Source: Acuticoccus sediminis (GTDB lineage: Bacteria; Pseudomonadota; Alphaproteobacteria; Rhizobiales; Amorphaceae). Taken from it: a DNA stretch of 64,000 nt. The position numbers and the translations under genes were made by a program. The DNA lies in contig NZ_QHHQ01000004.1 of the NCBI RefSeq assembly GCF_003258595.1, forward strand, positions 372,001 to 436,000. The letters are read 5' to 3'. The notes beneath the pieces are model-generated. The model saw nothing but the letters and a program-made list of their open reading frames with translations, did not search any database and had not been told where the DNA came from. Every line of letters starts with the position of its first letter. Position 1 is the first letter of the stretch. This document shows, piece after piece, positions 8,459-17,561 of the stretch.

Positions 8459-9698
8459 TGCGGTGACCGAATCGGCGGAGCTGGAGGCGGCGCGCTACCT
8501 CCTGTCCGCGACGGCCGTTCGCGAGCGTTCGGCGATGCTGTTCTCGCGGATCGAGAACGGGTCGTCGGAGCACTTCAGTTTCGACCCGGCCGCCATGCCG
8601 GCGATCGCGGACCGCGTCGCCGCGGTGACGCGCGAGCGCTACCCGGACCTCGCCGTGCCGCTCCATGCCCGCTTCCGGCATTTCGAGAGCCCCGGCCTCG
8701 ACCGCTTCGCGAGCCTTGCCGCGGCGCGTGCGTGGTCGACGCCCGAGGAGGCCGCCCGGGCGATGGGCGACCTCGCCATCGTGTCGGTCCTGCTGGACGC
8801 CGGTGCCGGTCCCGCCTGGCGCTACCGCGAGGCGGCGACGGGCGAGGTCGCGGGCCGCTCGGAGGGTCTGGCGCTCGCCTCGTTCGCGATGTTCGCCGCC
8901 GGTTCGTTCTCGGCCGTCCCGGCCGATCCGCTGCGCGCCGACGCCGCCGCGCTGGAGCTCGTCAGCGCGGAGGAGTTCGCCTCCGGCTTCCAGATCACCC
9001 CGGACAACCCGCTCGAGGGGGCGGAGGGCCGGCGCGAGCTGCTCGCCCGGCTCGCCGAGGCGACGCGCGCCGCGCCCGACCTCTTCGCCACCGAGGACGA
9101 CCCGCGCCCGGGCGGCCTCATCGACGCCCTCGCCGCCGAGGCGGAGGACGGCGAGCTGCCGGCGAGCGCGATCCTCGACATGGTGCTCGAGGGCCTCGCC
9201 CCGATCTGGCCGAGCCGGCTGGAGCTCGGCGGCATCGCCCTCGGCGACGCCTGGCGCCACCCGGCGCTCGGCGACGGTACTCCCGGCTCGGACATCGTGC
9301 CGTTCCACAAGCTCTCGACCTGGCTGTCGCTGTCGCTGATCGAACCGCTGGTGATCCGCGGCGTCGACGTCGTCGACCTCGATGCACTGCCCGGTCTTGC
9401 CGAGTACCGCAACGGCGGCCTCTTCGTGGACGGCGGCGCGCTCCGGCTTCGCGAGCCGCAGACCGCGCCGCTTCCCGTCGATCACCCGCTGATCGTCGAG
9501 TGGCGGGCTGCGACCGTGACGCTCCTCGACCGCCTCGCCCCGATGGTGCGCGAGCGGCTCGACGCGACGCCCGAGGCGCTGCCGCTGGCCGCGATCCTGG
9601 AGGGCGGCACCTGGGCGACCGGCCGCCTCCTCGCGGCCGAGGCGCGCCCCGACAGGACCCCGCCGATCGCCATCGTCAGCGACGGGACGGTCTTTTAG
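8451..9698 (+). CDS. DUF1688 / URC4-Urg3 family protein (uracil degradation)
   Basis: This 415-residue cytoplasmic protein begins with [19 protein letters not shown] and carries [11 protein letters not shown] and [15 protein letters not shown], features of DUF1688 (URC4). Its biochemical step is not established; in yeast the family is required for uracil use through the URC pathway. It overlaps the URC1-like gene by 8 nt and precedes upp, so all three are translationally or transcriptionally coupled. Confidence 0.85.
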   Translation: MSDAVTESAELEAARYLLSATAVRERSAMLFSRIENGSSEHFSFDPAAMPAIADRVAAVTRERYPDLAVPLHARFRHFESPGLDRFASLAAARAWSTPEEAARAMGDLAIVSVLLDAGAGPAWRYREAATGEVAGRSEGLALASFAMFAAGSFSAVPADPLRADAAALELVSAEEFASGFQITPDNPLEGAEGRRELLARLAEATRAAPDLFATEDDPRPGGLIDALAAEAEDGELPASAILDMVLEGLAPIWPSRLELGGIALGDAWRHPALGDGTPGSDIVPFHKLSTWLSLSLIEPLVIRGVDVVDLDALPGLAEYRNGGLFVDGGALRLREPQTAPLPVDHPLIVEWRAATVTLLDRLAPMVRERLDATPEALPLAAILEGGTWATGRLLAAEARPDRTPPIAIVSDGTVF

Positions 9699-9831
9699 TC
9701 CGTCCCGGCAGCCTACGCCCGGAACAGGCGGGCGCGGCCGATTGCCATGCCGTGCCCGCTATGGTCGGATTTCCCGCGCTCTGATTTCGAGCGCCCCGCC
9801 CGTCGCGGTGCCCCCTGGAGACCTCTCGCGA

Positions 9832-10473
9832 ATGCCCACTACCCACCCCAACGTGACCGTCATCGACCACCCGCTGGTGCAGCACAAGCTGACGATCATG
9901 CGCCGCAGGGAGACCTCGACGGCGAGCTTCCGCCAGCTCCTGCGGGAGATTGCGATGCTGCTGTGCTACGAGGCGACGCGGGACCTGGAGCTCGAGCTCG
10001 TCGACATCGAGACCCCGATCCAGGCGATGCAGGCGCCGATGCTGACGGGCAAGAAGCTGGTGTTCGCGTCCATCCTGCGCGCCGGCGAGGGGCTGCTCGA
10101 CGGCATGCTGGACCTCGTCCCGGCCGCCCGCGTCGCCCACGTCGGCCTTTACCGCGACCCCAACACGCTCGCGGCGGTGGAGTACTACTTCAAGGCGCCG
10201 GACGACATGGGCAACCGCCGCGTCATCGTGCTCGACCCGATGCTCGCGACCGCCAACAGCGCCATCGCCGCCATCGACCGCCTCAAGGAGGCCGGCGCGA
10301 CGGACATGAAGTTCGTCTGCCTGCTGGCCTCGCCCGAGGGGGTGGAGAACCTCTCCGGCCACCACCCCGACGTGCCCATCGTGTCCGCCGCGGTGGACGA
10401 ATGCCTCAACGATCACGGCTACATCGTCCCCGGCCTCGGCGATGCCGGCGACCGGATGTTCGGCACCAAGTAG
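9832..10473 (+). CDS. upp: Uracil phosphoribosyltransferase
   Basis: Converts uracil and PRPP to UMP; 213 residues, normal for the family. It shows [36 protein letters not shown] and the C-terminal uracil-binding [18 protein letters not shown]. The PRPP loop reads [10 protein letters not shown] where the usual form is DPMLATGGS. Start ATG 9832 has GGAG 11 nt upstream. As third gene of the URC operon it probably supplies UMP to the catabolic pathway as well as doing salvage. Confidence 0.92.
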   Translation: MPTTHPNVTVIDHPLVQHKLTIMRRRETSTASFRQLLREIAMLLCYEATRDLELELVDIETPIQAMQAPMLTGKKLVFASILRAGEGLLDGMLDLVPAARVAHVGLYRDPNTLAAVEYYFKAPDDMGNRRVIVLDPMLATANSAIAAIDRLKEAGATDMKFVCLLASPEGVENLSGHHPDVPIVSAAVDECLNDHGYIVPGLGDAGDRMFGTK

Positions 10474-10596
10474 GCCGCCGCCCGGCGGCATGGGCCGGGC
10501 GCCGCGTCAAGCCCGGCCATTGTCGGTGCCGTGGCGGCCGTACCGATCCGTCGCCCGACAGTTGTGCGCGGTCACGTGTGCATCCATGCTTGGGCG

Positions 10597-11637
10597 ATGG
10601 ACTCCAAGGACACATCGCATCAGTTCACGCTGCGTCAGCTCCAGATCTTCTGGGCGGTCGCGCAGTCGCGGTCGCTGACGCGTGCGGCCAAGCAGCTCGA
10701 CGTGCGCCAGCCGTCGATCTCGCAGCAGCTCTCCCGCATGGAGCACATGATCGGCGGCAAGCTGATCCGTTACGTCAACAACGAGCTGCGCCTCACCCCG
10801 GCGGGCGAGTTCCTCCTCGCCGAGGCGGGCGGCATCCTGGAGGCGGTGGACCGCGCCAGCGCCGGACTCGGCGAATATTTCGAGGGGGTGCGCAGCCAGC
10901 TCACCGTCGGCGCGCTGCCCTCCCTCGCCCGCAACCTCGTGGCGCCGGCCTTCGCGCGGATGAGGCGGGACCACCCGGGCTATCTCCTCGACCTCGCCGA
11001 AGTGACGCCCCGGGAGGCGCGCGAGCAGCTCAACGGCCGCCTGTTCGATGCGGCGGTGATGTCCGACTATTCGGAGGGGACCGGGCAGGGCCTGCGCACC
11101 GTGCCCATCATCGGCGACCGCCAGCTCCTCGCCGTGCCGCGCGACCTGCCGGACCTGACGGATGTCACCTCGCTGGCGCAGGGCCTCTCGGAGGACGCGC
11201 GCGCCACCATGAGCCGCACCGCACGCTATGCCTTCGGCAGCGAGCATACCGCGCGCGTCACCGCCTGGTACGACCGCCTCCTGCCGGGCTCTGAGGCGAC
11301 GCTGCGCTGCCGCACCTTCGAGAGCGCGCTTGCCTTCGTCGAGGAGGGCCAGGGCGTCGCCATCGTGCCGGAACTTTCGGTGCGCCAGGGGGCCCGCCTC
11401 CTGTTCGACGTGACGCTCTACGACCTTGGTCTACCGGTGCGGCAAACGGTTTTGCTAACCCCCTTCCAGACCGCCCGCCTGCCGAGCATCGCGGCGCTGG
11501 AAGCGGCGCTGAAGGACGCCGCGTCGGGACTGGAAGCCCTGGAAACCCGGCCCATTCCGGCCTTCGTGCGCAATTGCGGCCTCTCGTCGGCGGATCATTC
11601 AGGGTCGAAACTATATGCAGCGCCTACGGGACCGTGA
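10597..11637 (+). CDS. LysR-family transcriptional regulator
   Basis: The N-terminal winged helix-turn-helix runs from FTLRQLQIFWAVAQSRSLTR through AKQLDVRQPSISQQLSRME to RLTPAGEFLL. The effector-binding domain follows (LTVGALPSLARNLVAPAF through GQGVAIVPELSV). Length is 346 residues including a 40-residue tail. ATG 10597 is chosen over an upstream GTG (10531) because the LysR domain begins about 10 residues later. It stands between upp and pqqA on the same strand; a T-N11-A dyad lies 18 bp after its stop, so pqqADE is a plausible target. Confidence 0.88.
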   Translation: MDSKDTSHQFTLRQLQIFWAVAQSRSLTRAAKQLDVRQPSISQQLSRMEHMIGGKLIRYVNNELRLTPAGEFLLAEAGGILEAVDRASAGLGEYFEGVRSQLTVGALPSLARNLVAPAFARMRRDHPGYLLDLAEVTPREAREQLNGRLFDAAVMSDYSEGTGQGLRTVPIIGDRQLLAVPRDLPDLTDVTSLAQGLSEDARATMSRTARYAFGSEHTARVTAWYDRLLPGSEATLRCRTFESALAFVEEGQGVAIVPELSVRQGARLLFDVTLYDLGLPVRQTVLLTPFQTARLPSIAALEAALKDAASGLEALETRPIPAFVRNCGLSSADHSGSKLYAAPTGP

Positions 11638-11654
11638 CGCAGCGAGCGCCGCCG

Positions 11655-11671
11655 CATAGGCGCGCCCTATG
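11655..11671. promoter_or_regulatory. LysR-type T-N11-A dyad upstream of pqqA
   Basis: CATAGG-CGCGC-CCTATG is a perfect 6-bp inverted repeat containing T-N11-A, the LysR box pattern. It lies 18 bp after the LysR stop and about 98 bp before pqqA. A possible TTGCGA-N17-GAGATT promoter follows it. Confidence 0.45.
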
Positions 11672-11760
11672 GACGCTATCACTTGCGAGGCGCGGTGCCG
11701 GACGAGAGATTAACCTGGACCTGGTCGAACGACCGGCGTCGACAACTAGGGAGATGCACC

Positions 11761-11844
11761 ATGAAGAAGATCTGGACCAAACCCGCCATCCAGCAGAAGC
11801 CGGCCGGCATGGAAGTAACGGCCTACGTCAACCCGACGTTCTGA
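11761..11844 (+). CDS. pqqA: PQQ precursor peptide PqqA
   Basis: A 27-residue peptide beginning MKKIWTKPA and containing G-M-E18-V-T-A-Y22. The Glu and Tyr separated by three residues are the two side chains cross-linked to make PQQ, and the W-x-KPA start matches known PqqA peptides. A GGGAG Shine-Dalgarno lies 8 nt upstream. It is the substrate of PqqE, presented by PqqD, whose genes follow. Confidence 0.92.
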   Translation: MKKIWTKPAIQQKPAGMEVTAYVNPTF

Positions 11845-11872
11845 GTTCCTGCCGCCGCGCCCGGCCGCGTCC

Positions 11873-11947
11873 ATGACGGGCGTCTACCGGGAGCGGCGGC
11901 CCCGCTACGCCCTGCCGCGGCACGCCGTCGAGGCTGATTTGCGATGA
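11873..11947 (+). CDS. Possible 24-residue small ORF between pqqA and pqqD
   Basis: An Arg-rich frame (starts MTGVYRERRP) whose TGA overlaps the pqqD ATG as ATGA. There is no visible Shine-Dalgarno and no family resemblance. It may be a translational-coupling leader for pqqD or chance. Confidence 0.2.
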   Translation: MTGVYRERRPRYALPRHAVEADLR

Positions 11948-12231
11948 CGCCACTCTCCGCCAGCGACATTCTCGTGCGCCCCACGTGGGCCCGGCTGAAG
12001 CATTGCGAGATCCGCGGCCAATGGGTCCTCCTCGTGCCCGAGCAGGTCCTCTACCCCTGCCCCACGACGGTCGAGGTACTGGAACGGCTCGCCGCGCCGA
12101 CCCGCTACGGCGCCGTCATCGACGCGCTCGCTGACGAATACGACGCGCCCGTCGACGTCATCGAGGCGGATCTTTCGCCGCTCGTCATGGGGCTCGTGGA
12201 GCAAGGCTATGTCCGACGCGTCGACGCTTGA
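11944..12231 (+). CDS. pqqD: PQQ biosynthesis peptide chaperone PqqD
   Basis: A 95-residue RiPP recognition-element protein that binds PqqA and delivers it to PqqE. It shows RPTWARLKHCEIRGQWVLL, PEQVLYPCPTTVEVL and the helical end VIEADLSPLVMGLVEQGYV, the three-strand/three-helix PqqD pattern. It overlaps pqqE by 23 nt. Confidence 0.9.
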   Translation: MTPLSASDILVRPTWARLKHCEIRGQWVLLVPEQVLYPCPTTVEVLERLAAPTRYGAVIDALADEYDAPVDVIEADLSPLVMGLVEQGYVRRVDA

Positions 12232-13342
12232 GCGTCCGGCCGGCCCCGCCGCGGCCGACACGCCGATCCTCCTCGGCCTCCTCGCCGAGGTCACACACAA
12301 GTGCCCGCTGCAGTGCCCCTACTGCTCCAACCCCGTTGCCCTCGAGGCGCCGTCGGGGGAGCTGACGCCGTCCGAATGGGGCCGCGTCTTCCGGCAGGCG
12401 GCGGCGCTCGGCGCCCTCCAGCTCCACCTCTCCGGCGGCGAGCCGCTGGTCCGTCGGGACATCGTCGACATCGTGCGCGAGGCGCGCGCGGCGGACCTTT
12501 ACGTCAATCTCATCACCGCCGCCGTCACCCTGACGCCGGAGAAGGCCGACGCGCTGGTCGCGGCCGGCGTCGACCACGTGCAGGTCTCGCTGCAGGACGC
12601 CACCGCCGAGGGCTGCGGGCGCATCACCAACATGAAGGGCGCGTACGAGAAGAAGCGCGCCGCCTGCCGCCTCGTCACCGAGCGCGGGCTGCCGCTGACG
12701 CTCAACGCCGTCGTCCACCGGCACAACCTCGACAATGTGGAGCTGATGATCGACCTCGCGGTCGAGCTCGGCGCGCACCGTCTGGAGGTCGCCAATACCC
12801 AGTACTACGGCTGGGCCCTCGCCAACCGCGCCGCGCTGATGCCGCGGCCGGACCAGGTGGAGCACGCCGGCAAGGTGGTGGAGGCCGCCCGCGAGCGGCT
12901 GCGCGGCACGCTCGCCATCGACTACGTCGCCCCTGACTACTACGCGCGCTATCCCAAGCCGTGCATGAGCGGCTGGGGACGGGAGTTCCTCGCCGTCTCG
13001 CCGTCCGGGGACGTGCTGCCGTGTCACGCCGCCGCCAGCATCCCCGATCTCACGTTCGACAACGTCCGCGACGTCCCGCTCGCCGAGATCTGGCGCGCCT
13101 CGCCCGCATTCCAGCGCTTCCGCGGGACGGACTGGATGCGCGACCCCTGTCGCTCCTGCGCGCGGCGGGAGGAGGACTTCGGCGGCTGCCGCTGTCAGGC
13201 GATGATGGTGACGGGGGACGCGGCCAATACCGACCCGGTGTGCGTCCTCTCCCCCCACCGCGCTGCGCTCGACGCCGCGCTGGAGGCGGCCGTCAGCGCT
13301 CCGGACACACTGTTCCGCTGGCGCCGCTACGAGCGCGGCTGA
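12209..13342 (+). CDS. pqqE: PQQ synthase PqqE (radical SAM)
   Basis: Forms the Glu-Tyr C-C cross-link in PqqA. The radical-SAM cluster motif is CPLQCPYC (CxxxCxxC), followed by HLSGGEPLVRRDIVDIV. The C-terminal SPASM domain holds auxiliary-cluster cysteines in PCMSGWGREF, VLPCHAA, DPCRSCARRE and GGCRCQA. Length 377 is standard. pqqB and pqqC, normally between pqqA and pqqD, are not here and must be elsewhere if PQQ is made. Confidence 0.94.
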   Translation: MSDASTLERPAGPAAADTPILLGLLAEVTHKCPLQCPYCSNPVALEAPSGELTPSEWGRVFRQAAALGALQLHLSGGEPLVRRDIVDIVREARAADLYVNLITAAVTLTPEKADALVAAGVDHVQVSLQDATAEGCGRITNMKGAYEKKRAACRLVTERGLPLTLNAVVHRHNLDNVELMIDLAVELGAHRLEVANTQYYGWALANRAALMPRPDQVEHAGKVVEAARERLRGTLAIDYVAPDYYARYPKPCMSGWGREFLAVSPSGDVLPCHAAASIPDLTFDNVRDVPLAEIWRASPAFQRFRGTDWMRDPCRSCARREEDFGGCRCQAMMVTGDAANTDPVCVLSPHRAALDAALEAAVSAPDTLFRWRRYERG

Positions 13343-13627
13343 CACCGGCCGCCCTCGCCGCCGGCTGCCCGCGCGGCACCGCCCGCCCGGACGGCGCGCT
13401 CTCCGCCGCGCACAGGGTCTCGGCCGTTGATATGAGGCAACCATTTTATTCGCGTGCGACCGAATTCGGACGGGCTGGCCCCTAATACCTTTGTCTCGCT
13501 CCCCGACAGCTGAGCCGGGCTTTAGGGTCGGAACGCTAATACTTCGTGCGTCGCCGAGACTGCATTGCAGGCGCGCGTCTTACTGGCATGACCGCACAAT
13601 AAATACCATTTGGGAGGACGTTCGCTC

Positions 13628-14200
13628 ATGGCTGTGTCGATCCATCCATCCGTCGATCACGGGGTCCAGCCGGGCAGCCCGGGTTTTTCGGGCGGCAAGC
13701 TTTACTGCAAGTGCCCGACCGACAAGGTCGAAGTCACGCTGACCTCGAACACCGCGCACAACCACGTCTGCGGCTGCACGAAGTGCTGGAAGCCTGCGGG
13801 CGCGAACTTCTCGATGGTCGCCGTCGTCCCGCGCGATCACCTCTCCGTCACCGCGCATCCCGAGAAGCTGAAGCCGGTCGACTCGAGCGCCGCCATCGTC
13901 CGCCACGCCTGCACCGGCTGCGGCACCCACATGTACGGCCGGATCGAGAACACCAACCACCCGTTCTACGGCCTCGACTTCGTCCACACCGAGCTGTCCG
14001 ACTCCGGCGGCTGGTCGCCGCCTGAGTTCGCCGCCTTCGTCTCGTCGATCATCGAGTCCGGCTTCCCGCCGTCGCGGATGGACGAGATCCGCTCGCGGCT
14101 GACCGAGCTGTCGCTGACGCCGTACGACTGCCTGTCACCGCCGCTGATGGACGCCATCGCGACCCACGTGGCCAAACAGAACGGCAAGCTCGCGGCCTAG
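13628..14200 (+). CDS. gfa: S-(hydroxymethyl)glutathione synthase
   Basis: Glutathione-dependent formaldehyde-activating enzyme, first step of formaldehyde detoxification. The 190-residue protein carries the zinc cysteines of the Gfa fold: [22 protein letters not shown] and [13 protein letters not shown], then [12 protein letters not shown] 13628 has GGAGG 9 nt upstream. Its position after pqqE fits a methanol/alcohol-oxidation context in which PQQ dehydrogenases generate formaldehyde; no methanol dehydrogenase is in the window. Confidence 0.93.
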   Translation: MAVSIHPSVDHGVQPGSPGFSGGKLYCKCPTDKVEVTLTSNTAHNHVCGCTKCWKPAGANFSMVAVVPRDHLSVTAHPEKLKPVDSSAAIVRHACTGCGTHMYGRIENTNHPFYGLDFVHTELSDSGGWSPPEFAAFVSSIIESGFPPSRMDEIRSRLTELSLTPYDCLSPPLMDAIATHVAKQNGKLAA

Positions 14201-14578
14201 CCGCGCCGGGCGCGGCACGAAGGGGTCCGTCGCGCGGGCTCCTGGGCTCCAAGGCGCTGGTACGCGCCACCGTGCCCCCGCCGCCAGGGCGCATCGGACG
14301 ACGGCCAGAACGACGAACGGCCGCCGGCGTGGGCCAATGCCCGCGCCCGGCGGCCGTTTTCGCGCCGGCTGTCGCCAACCGGCCTTTTCCTCACAGACCG
14401 TCCCGCGTGCCGCGGGGCGTGTCGGGCCAAGGCGCGGCAAACACCGCACCCGGCCAGCGCCCCGGCACGTCGTGGCGCCCTCTCCCGTCGCGCCGGCCGG
14501 GCCGAACATCGGCGGGGCGAGGCGCGATGGCCGGGCGGCGAGCGTGGCTCCCGGCGGACGACCGCCGGGCGGGCCCGG
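14201..14578. other. Gene-free stretch between gfa and the GlsB-type gene
   Basis: Apart from the gfa terminator, this holds a compact hairpin at 14550-14569 (CCCGGCGG-ACGA-CCGCCGGG) ten bases beyond the stop of the minus-strand membrane-protein gene. It may help terminate that gene, though no T run follows. No coding frame is supported. Confidence 0.5.
14316..14360 (+). terminator. Rho-independent terminator after gfa
   Basis: A perfect 12-bp stem (AACGGCCGCCGG with CCGGCGGCCGTT), a 19-nt loop and a short T run. It lies about 115 bp after the gfa stop. Confidence 0.65.
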
Positions 14579-14836
14579 CTAGCCTCCCCGGATCGCCCGT
14601 CCGCCCGCGATCAGCAGGCAGGACCCGATCACCGCCGTGATCAGATACGCGAAGACACCCTGACCGAAGCCGGTGTCCAGAGCCGCCAGAATCGCATTCA
14701 GGATCACCGCGCCGGCGATACCCAGCACGATGTTCATGACGATGCCCATGTCGCTGCGCATGAATTTCTCGGCCAGCCAGCCCGCGATACCGCCGATCAC
14801 GATGGCCGTGATCATCCCGACGCCGTTCACATCCAT
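14579..14836 (-). CDS. GlsB/YeaQ/YmgE family stress-response membrane protein
   Basis: An 85-residue inner-membrane protein with three hydrophobic helices. It carries the family Gly-rich pattern GGIAGWLAEKFMRSDMGIVMN followed by IVLGIAGAVILNAILA. The family is stress-induced with unknown mechanism. Divergent from the sugar-acid operon. Confidence 0.88.
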   Translation of the reverse strand: MDVNGVGMITAIVIGGIAGWLAEKFMRSDMGIVMNIVLGIAGAVILNAILAALDTGFGQGVFAYLITAVIGSCLLIAGGRAIRGG

Positions 14837-14933
14837 TTTCGTCCTCCTCCATCATGCCGGGACGCTCGCATTGCACCCGATGCCCGGCCGGCGTAGTTCA
14901 ACGGACAAACAGCTCAGAGGTTGCACAAGACCC

Positions 14934-15764
14934 ATGAAGACGATCGTGATGACGGGAGCGGCCGGCGGCGTCGCGACCATGCTCCGCCCGCTGCTGCGCA
15001 ACCGCTACACGCTCGTCCTCTCCGACCGCAGCGCCGAACCCGCCGATCTGGCAGACGGCGAGCGCTGGGTCACCGCCGACCTCACCGACCGCCCCTCCCT
15101 CGACGCGCTGATGACGGGCGCCGACGGGCTCATCCACCTCGGCGGCCAATCGGTCGAGGCGGACTGGGAGACGGTGAACGCAGCCAACATCCAAGGCTAC
15201 CACAACATCCTGGACGCGGCACGCGCGGCGGGGACGGGCCGCGTGATCTTCGCCTCCTCCAACCATGCCTGCGGCTTCTACCCGCGCACCCGGCGCATCG
15301 GTATCGACGAGGCGGTGCGGCCGGACGGGCTCTACGGGGTCTCCAAGGCCTTCGGCGAGGCGCTCGGCTCGCTCTACGCGGACAAGTTCGGCATGCGCAT
15401 CATGTCGATCCGCATCGGCAACATCGCCGAGCGGCCGGCCGACCACCGCCGCCTCTCCATCTGGATGCACCCGGAGGACCTCGCCGCGCTGATCACCATC
15501 GGGCTCGAGCATCCGGACATTCACCACGCCATCGTCTACGGTGCCTCGCACAACGAGCGCGCCTGGTGGGACAACGCCACCGCCGCCGCGCTCGGCTACG
15601 TCCCCCGGCACAGCGCGGAGGACCACGCGGCGTTCGCCCTCGCCGAGCAGGCCAAGATCGGCCCGAACGCGGTGGGCGACCTGTTCCAGGGCGGCACCTT
15701 CTGCGCCGACGGCTTCGACGGCGACCTCGACCGCACTCTCAAGGCCCGCTTGCCCCGCCCGTAA
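14934..15764 (+). CDS. udh: Uronate dehydrogenase (NAD-dependent epimerase/dehydratase family)
   Basis: Oxidises hexuronic acids to aldarolactones. The 276-residue short-chain fold has VMTGAAGGVATMLRPLL (Rossmann), GLIHLGGQSVE, VIFASSNHACGFYP, and the catalytic YGVSK, with WWDN and FQGGTF near the end, a pattern characteristic of Udh rather than generic epimerases. The start MKTIVMTG at 14934 was chosen because the Rossmann strand begins at residue 3. First gene of a five-gene sugar-acid operon. Confidence 0.85.
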   Translation: MKTIVMTGAAGGVATMLRPLLRNRYTLVLSDRSAEPADLADGERWVTADLTDRPSLDALMTGADGLIHLGGQSVEADWETVNAANIQGYHNILDAARAAGTGRVIFASSNHACGFYPRTRRIGIDEAVRPDGLYGVSKAFGEALGSLYADKFGMRIMSIRIGNIAERPADHRRLSIWMHPEDLAALITIGLEHPDIHHAIVYGASHNERAWWDNATAAALGYVPRHSAEDHAAFALAEQAKIGPNAVGDLFQGGTFCADGFDGDLDRTLKARLPRP

Positions 15765-15800
15765 GCGACGCCATTTCCCCGGGCGCAACGTGATACCGAG

Positions 15801-16436
15801 ATGACCTTCGACGCGCTCCTCCCCGACCCCGCGACGCTCGCGGTCTTCATCCCCGCCGCGGCGCTCGTCGCGTCGACGCCCGGGGCCAACAACCTCCTGT
15901 CGCTCAGCTACGGCATGCGCTCCGGCTTCGGCCCGACCGTCGTCAGCCTGTGCGGGCGGATGACGGCCTTCGCGGTCCTCATCGTCCTCGTCGCGGTGGG
16001 CCTCGGCGCCGTCGTCGCCGCGTCCGAGACGGCGTTCACGGTCATCAAGTGGTTCGGCGTCGCCTATCTCGTCTGGGTCGGCATCTCCATGTGGCGCGCA
16101 CCGGTCAGCGACGACGGCCTCCCCGTCCCCAGCGGCACGCCTCTGACGCTGGCGCGGCGGGCGTTCTGGGTGGCGATGAGCAATCCGAAGTCGATGCTGA
16201 TCTTCACCGCCTTCATCCCGCAGTTCCTCTCCCCGGCAGGCTTCACGGCAGCCGAGTTCATCGTGCTGAGCGCGCTCTACCTGGTGGTGGAGTTCCTCTT
16301 CGCGTGCGGCTACGCGGGCGCCGGCGCCTCGCTGCGGCGGCTGAAGCTCACCGCCTCGCGCCTGCGCTGGGCCAACCGCATCACCGGCGGCACCATGATC
16401 GGCGCCGCCGGCCTCCTCGCTGCAGCGCAACGGTAA
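15801..16436 (+). CDS. LysE/RhtB family translocator
   Basis: A 211-residue inner-membrane exporter with about six transmembrane helices. It has the family N-terminal signature (STPGANNLLSLSYGMRSGF) and WVAMSNPKSMLIFTAFIPQF. Substrates of the family are amino acids; the location between udh and an aldose epimerase suggests efflux linked to sugar-acid metabolism but does not prove it. Confidence 0.87.
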   Translation: MTFDALLPDPATLAVFIPAAALVASTPGANNLLSLSYGMRSGFGPTVVSLCGRMTAFAVLIVLVAVGLGAVVAASETAFTVIKWFGVAYLVWVGISMWRAPVSDDGLPVPSGTPLTLARRAFWVAMSNPKSMLIFTAFIPQFLSPAGFTAAEFIVLSALYLVVEFLFACGYAGAGASLRRLKLTASRLRWANRITGGTMIGAAGLLAAAQR

Positions 16437-16441
16437 CGACC

Positions 16442-17407
16442 ATGACGATCGAACGATTCGGAGAGTATCGCGGCACCCCCGTCCTGCGCACGGTGCTGCG
16501 CTCGGAGACGATCAGCCTCGCGCTGCTCTCCTACGGCGGCGTGGTGCAGAGCTGGGAGGTGAACGGACCGCGCGGCCCCATGCAGGCGACGCTCGGCTTC
16601 GACACGTTCGCCCCCTACCCCGAATGGAGCCGCTCCTTCGGCATCATCGCCGGCCGCCTCGCCAACCGCGTCCACGAGGGCCGCCTCCGCCTCGACGGCG
16701 AGACCTACCAGCTCGACCGGAACGAGGGCCGCAACCACCTGCACGGCGGCTCGGAGGGCCTCGGCCGGCAGCTCTGGTCGCTCGAGTCGGACGGCCGCGC
16801 CGCCCGCCTCGCCCTGACGAGCCCGGACGGCGCGATGGGCTATCCCGGCACCGTCCACTTCACGGTCGATGTCACCGTCGACGGGCCCACCGTCACCTTC
16901 AACATGACCGGCGTGCCGGACCGGCCGACGCCGATCGCCCTCGCGCAGCACTCCTACTACGCGCTCGGCGGCCCGGTCGCCGACCACGTCCTCCACATCG
17001 CCGCGCACGAGATGACGGTGACGGACGCGGCGAACATCCCGACCGGCGAGATCATGCCGGTGGCCGGCACCGAGTTCGACTTCATGACCCCCCGGGCCAT
17101 CGGCGAGATGGAGCTCGACGACAACTTCTGCCTCGCCGAACGTGCCCCCGCTGCAACGCTCGAGGGCCGCGACATGACGCTGGTCCTGTCCACCGACCGG
17201 CCGGGCCTCCAGGTCTACAACGCCTTCGACATGCCGGAGATTCCCGTCCCGGGTCTCGGCGGTGCGCTGTACGGGCCGCTTTCGGCGATCGCGCTGGAGG
17301 CGCAGGACTGGCCGGACGCCGTGAACCACGAGCACTTCCCCGGCGTCATCGCGACGCCCGAGTTCCCGTACCGGCAGACGACGTCGATCACGATCGTCCC
17401 CCGCTAA
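16442..17407 (+). CDS. Aldose 1-epimerase (galactose mutarotase family)
   Basis: Interconverts alpha and beta anomers. The 321-residue beta-sandwich protein has IIAGRLANRV, the substrate His in NHLHGG, the catalytic His in LAQHSYYAL and the catalytic Glu in ALEAQDWPDAVNH. It begins 5 nt after the LysE stop. It probably supplies the pyranose anomer used by uronate dehydrogenase. Confidence 0.88.
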   Translation: MTIERFGEYRGTPVLRTVLRSETISLALLSYGGVVQSWEVNGPRGPMQATLGFDTFAPYPEWSRSFGIIAGRLANRVHEGRLRLDGETYQLDRNEGRNHLHGGSEGLGRQLWSLESDGRAARLALTSPDGAMGYPGTVHFTVDVTVDGPTVTFNMTGVPDRPTPIALAQHSYYALGGPVADHVLHIAAHEMTVTDAANIPTGEIMPVAGTEFDFMTPRAIGEMELDDNFCLAERAPAATLEGRDMTLVLSTDRPGLQVYNAFDMPEIPVPGLGGALYGPLSAIALEAQDWPDAVNHEHFPGVIATPEFPYRQTTSITIVPR

Positions 17408-17561
17408 AGGCCCCGATCCCGTTTAATATTGAAGACGCATGGCAATTCACCTTGCCTTGTCACGCTCTGGCGTGTCCGCTACCTCCACGAGGGAACAGAC
17501 CTAGAAACACTAATACATCTGCCGCGCGCCGCCCGCGGGCCCGGCAGTCAAAAGGGTCAAT

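Noticed and set aside
13482-13542. CTAATAC elements (13482, 13536 and again 17510) as a shared promoter motif
   Set aside because: No consistent -35 element or spacing to the gfa and semialdehyde-dehydrogenase starts; seven bases three times is weak.
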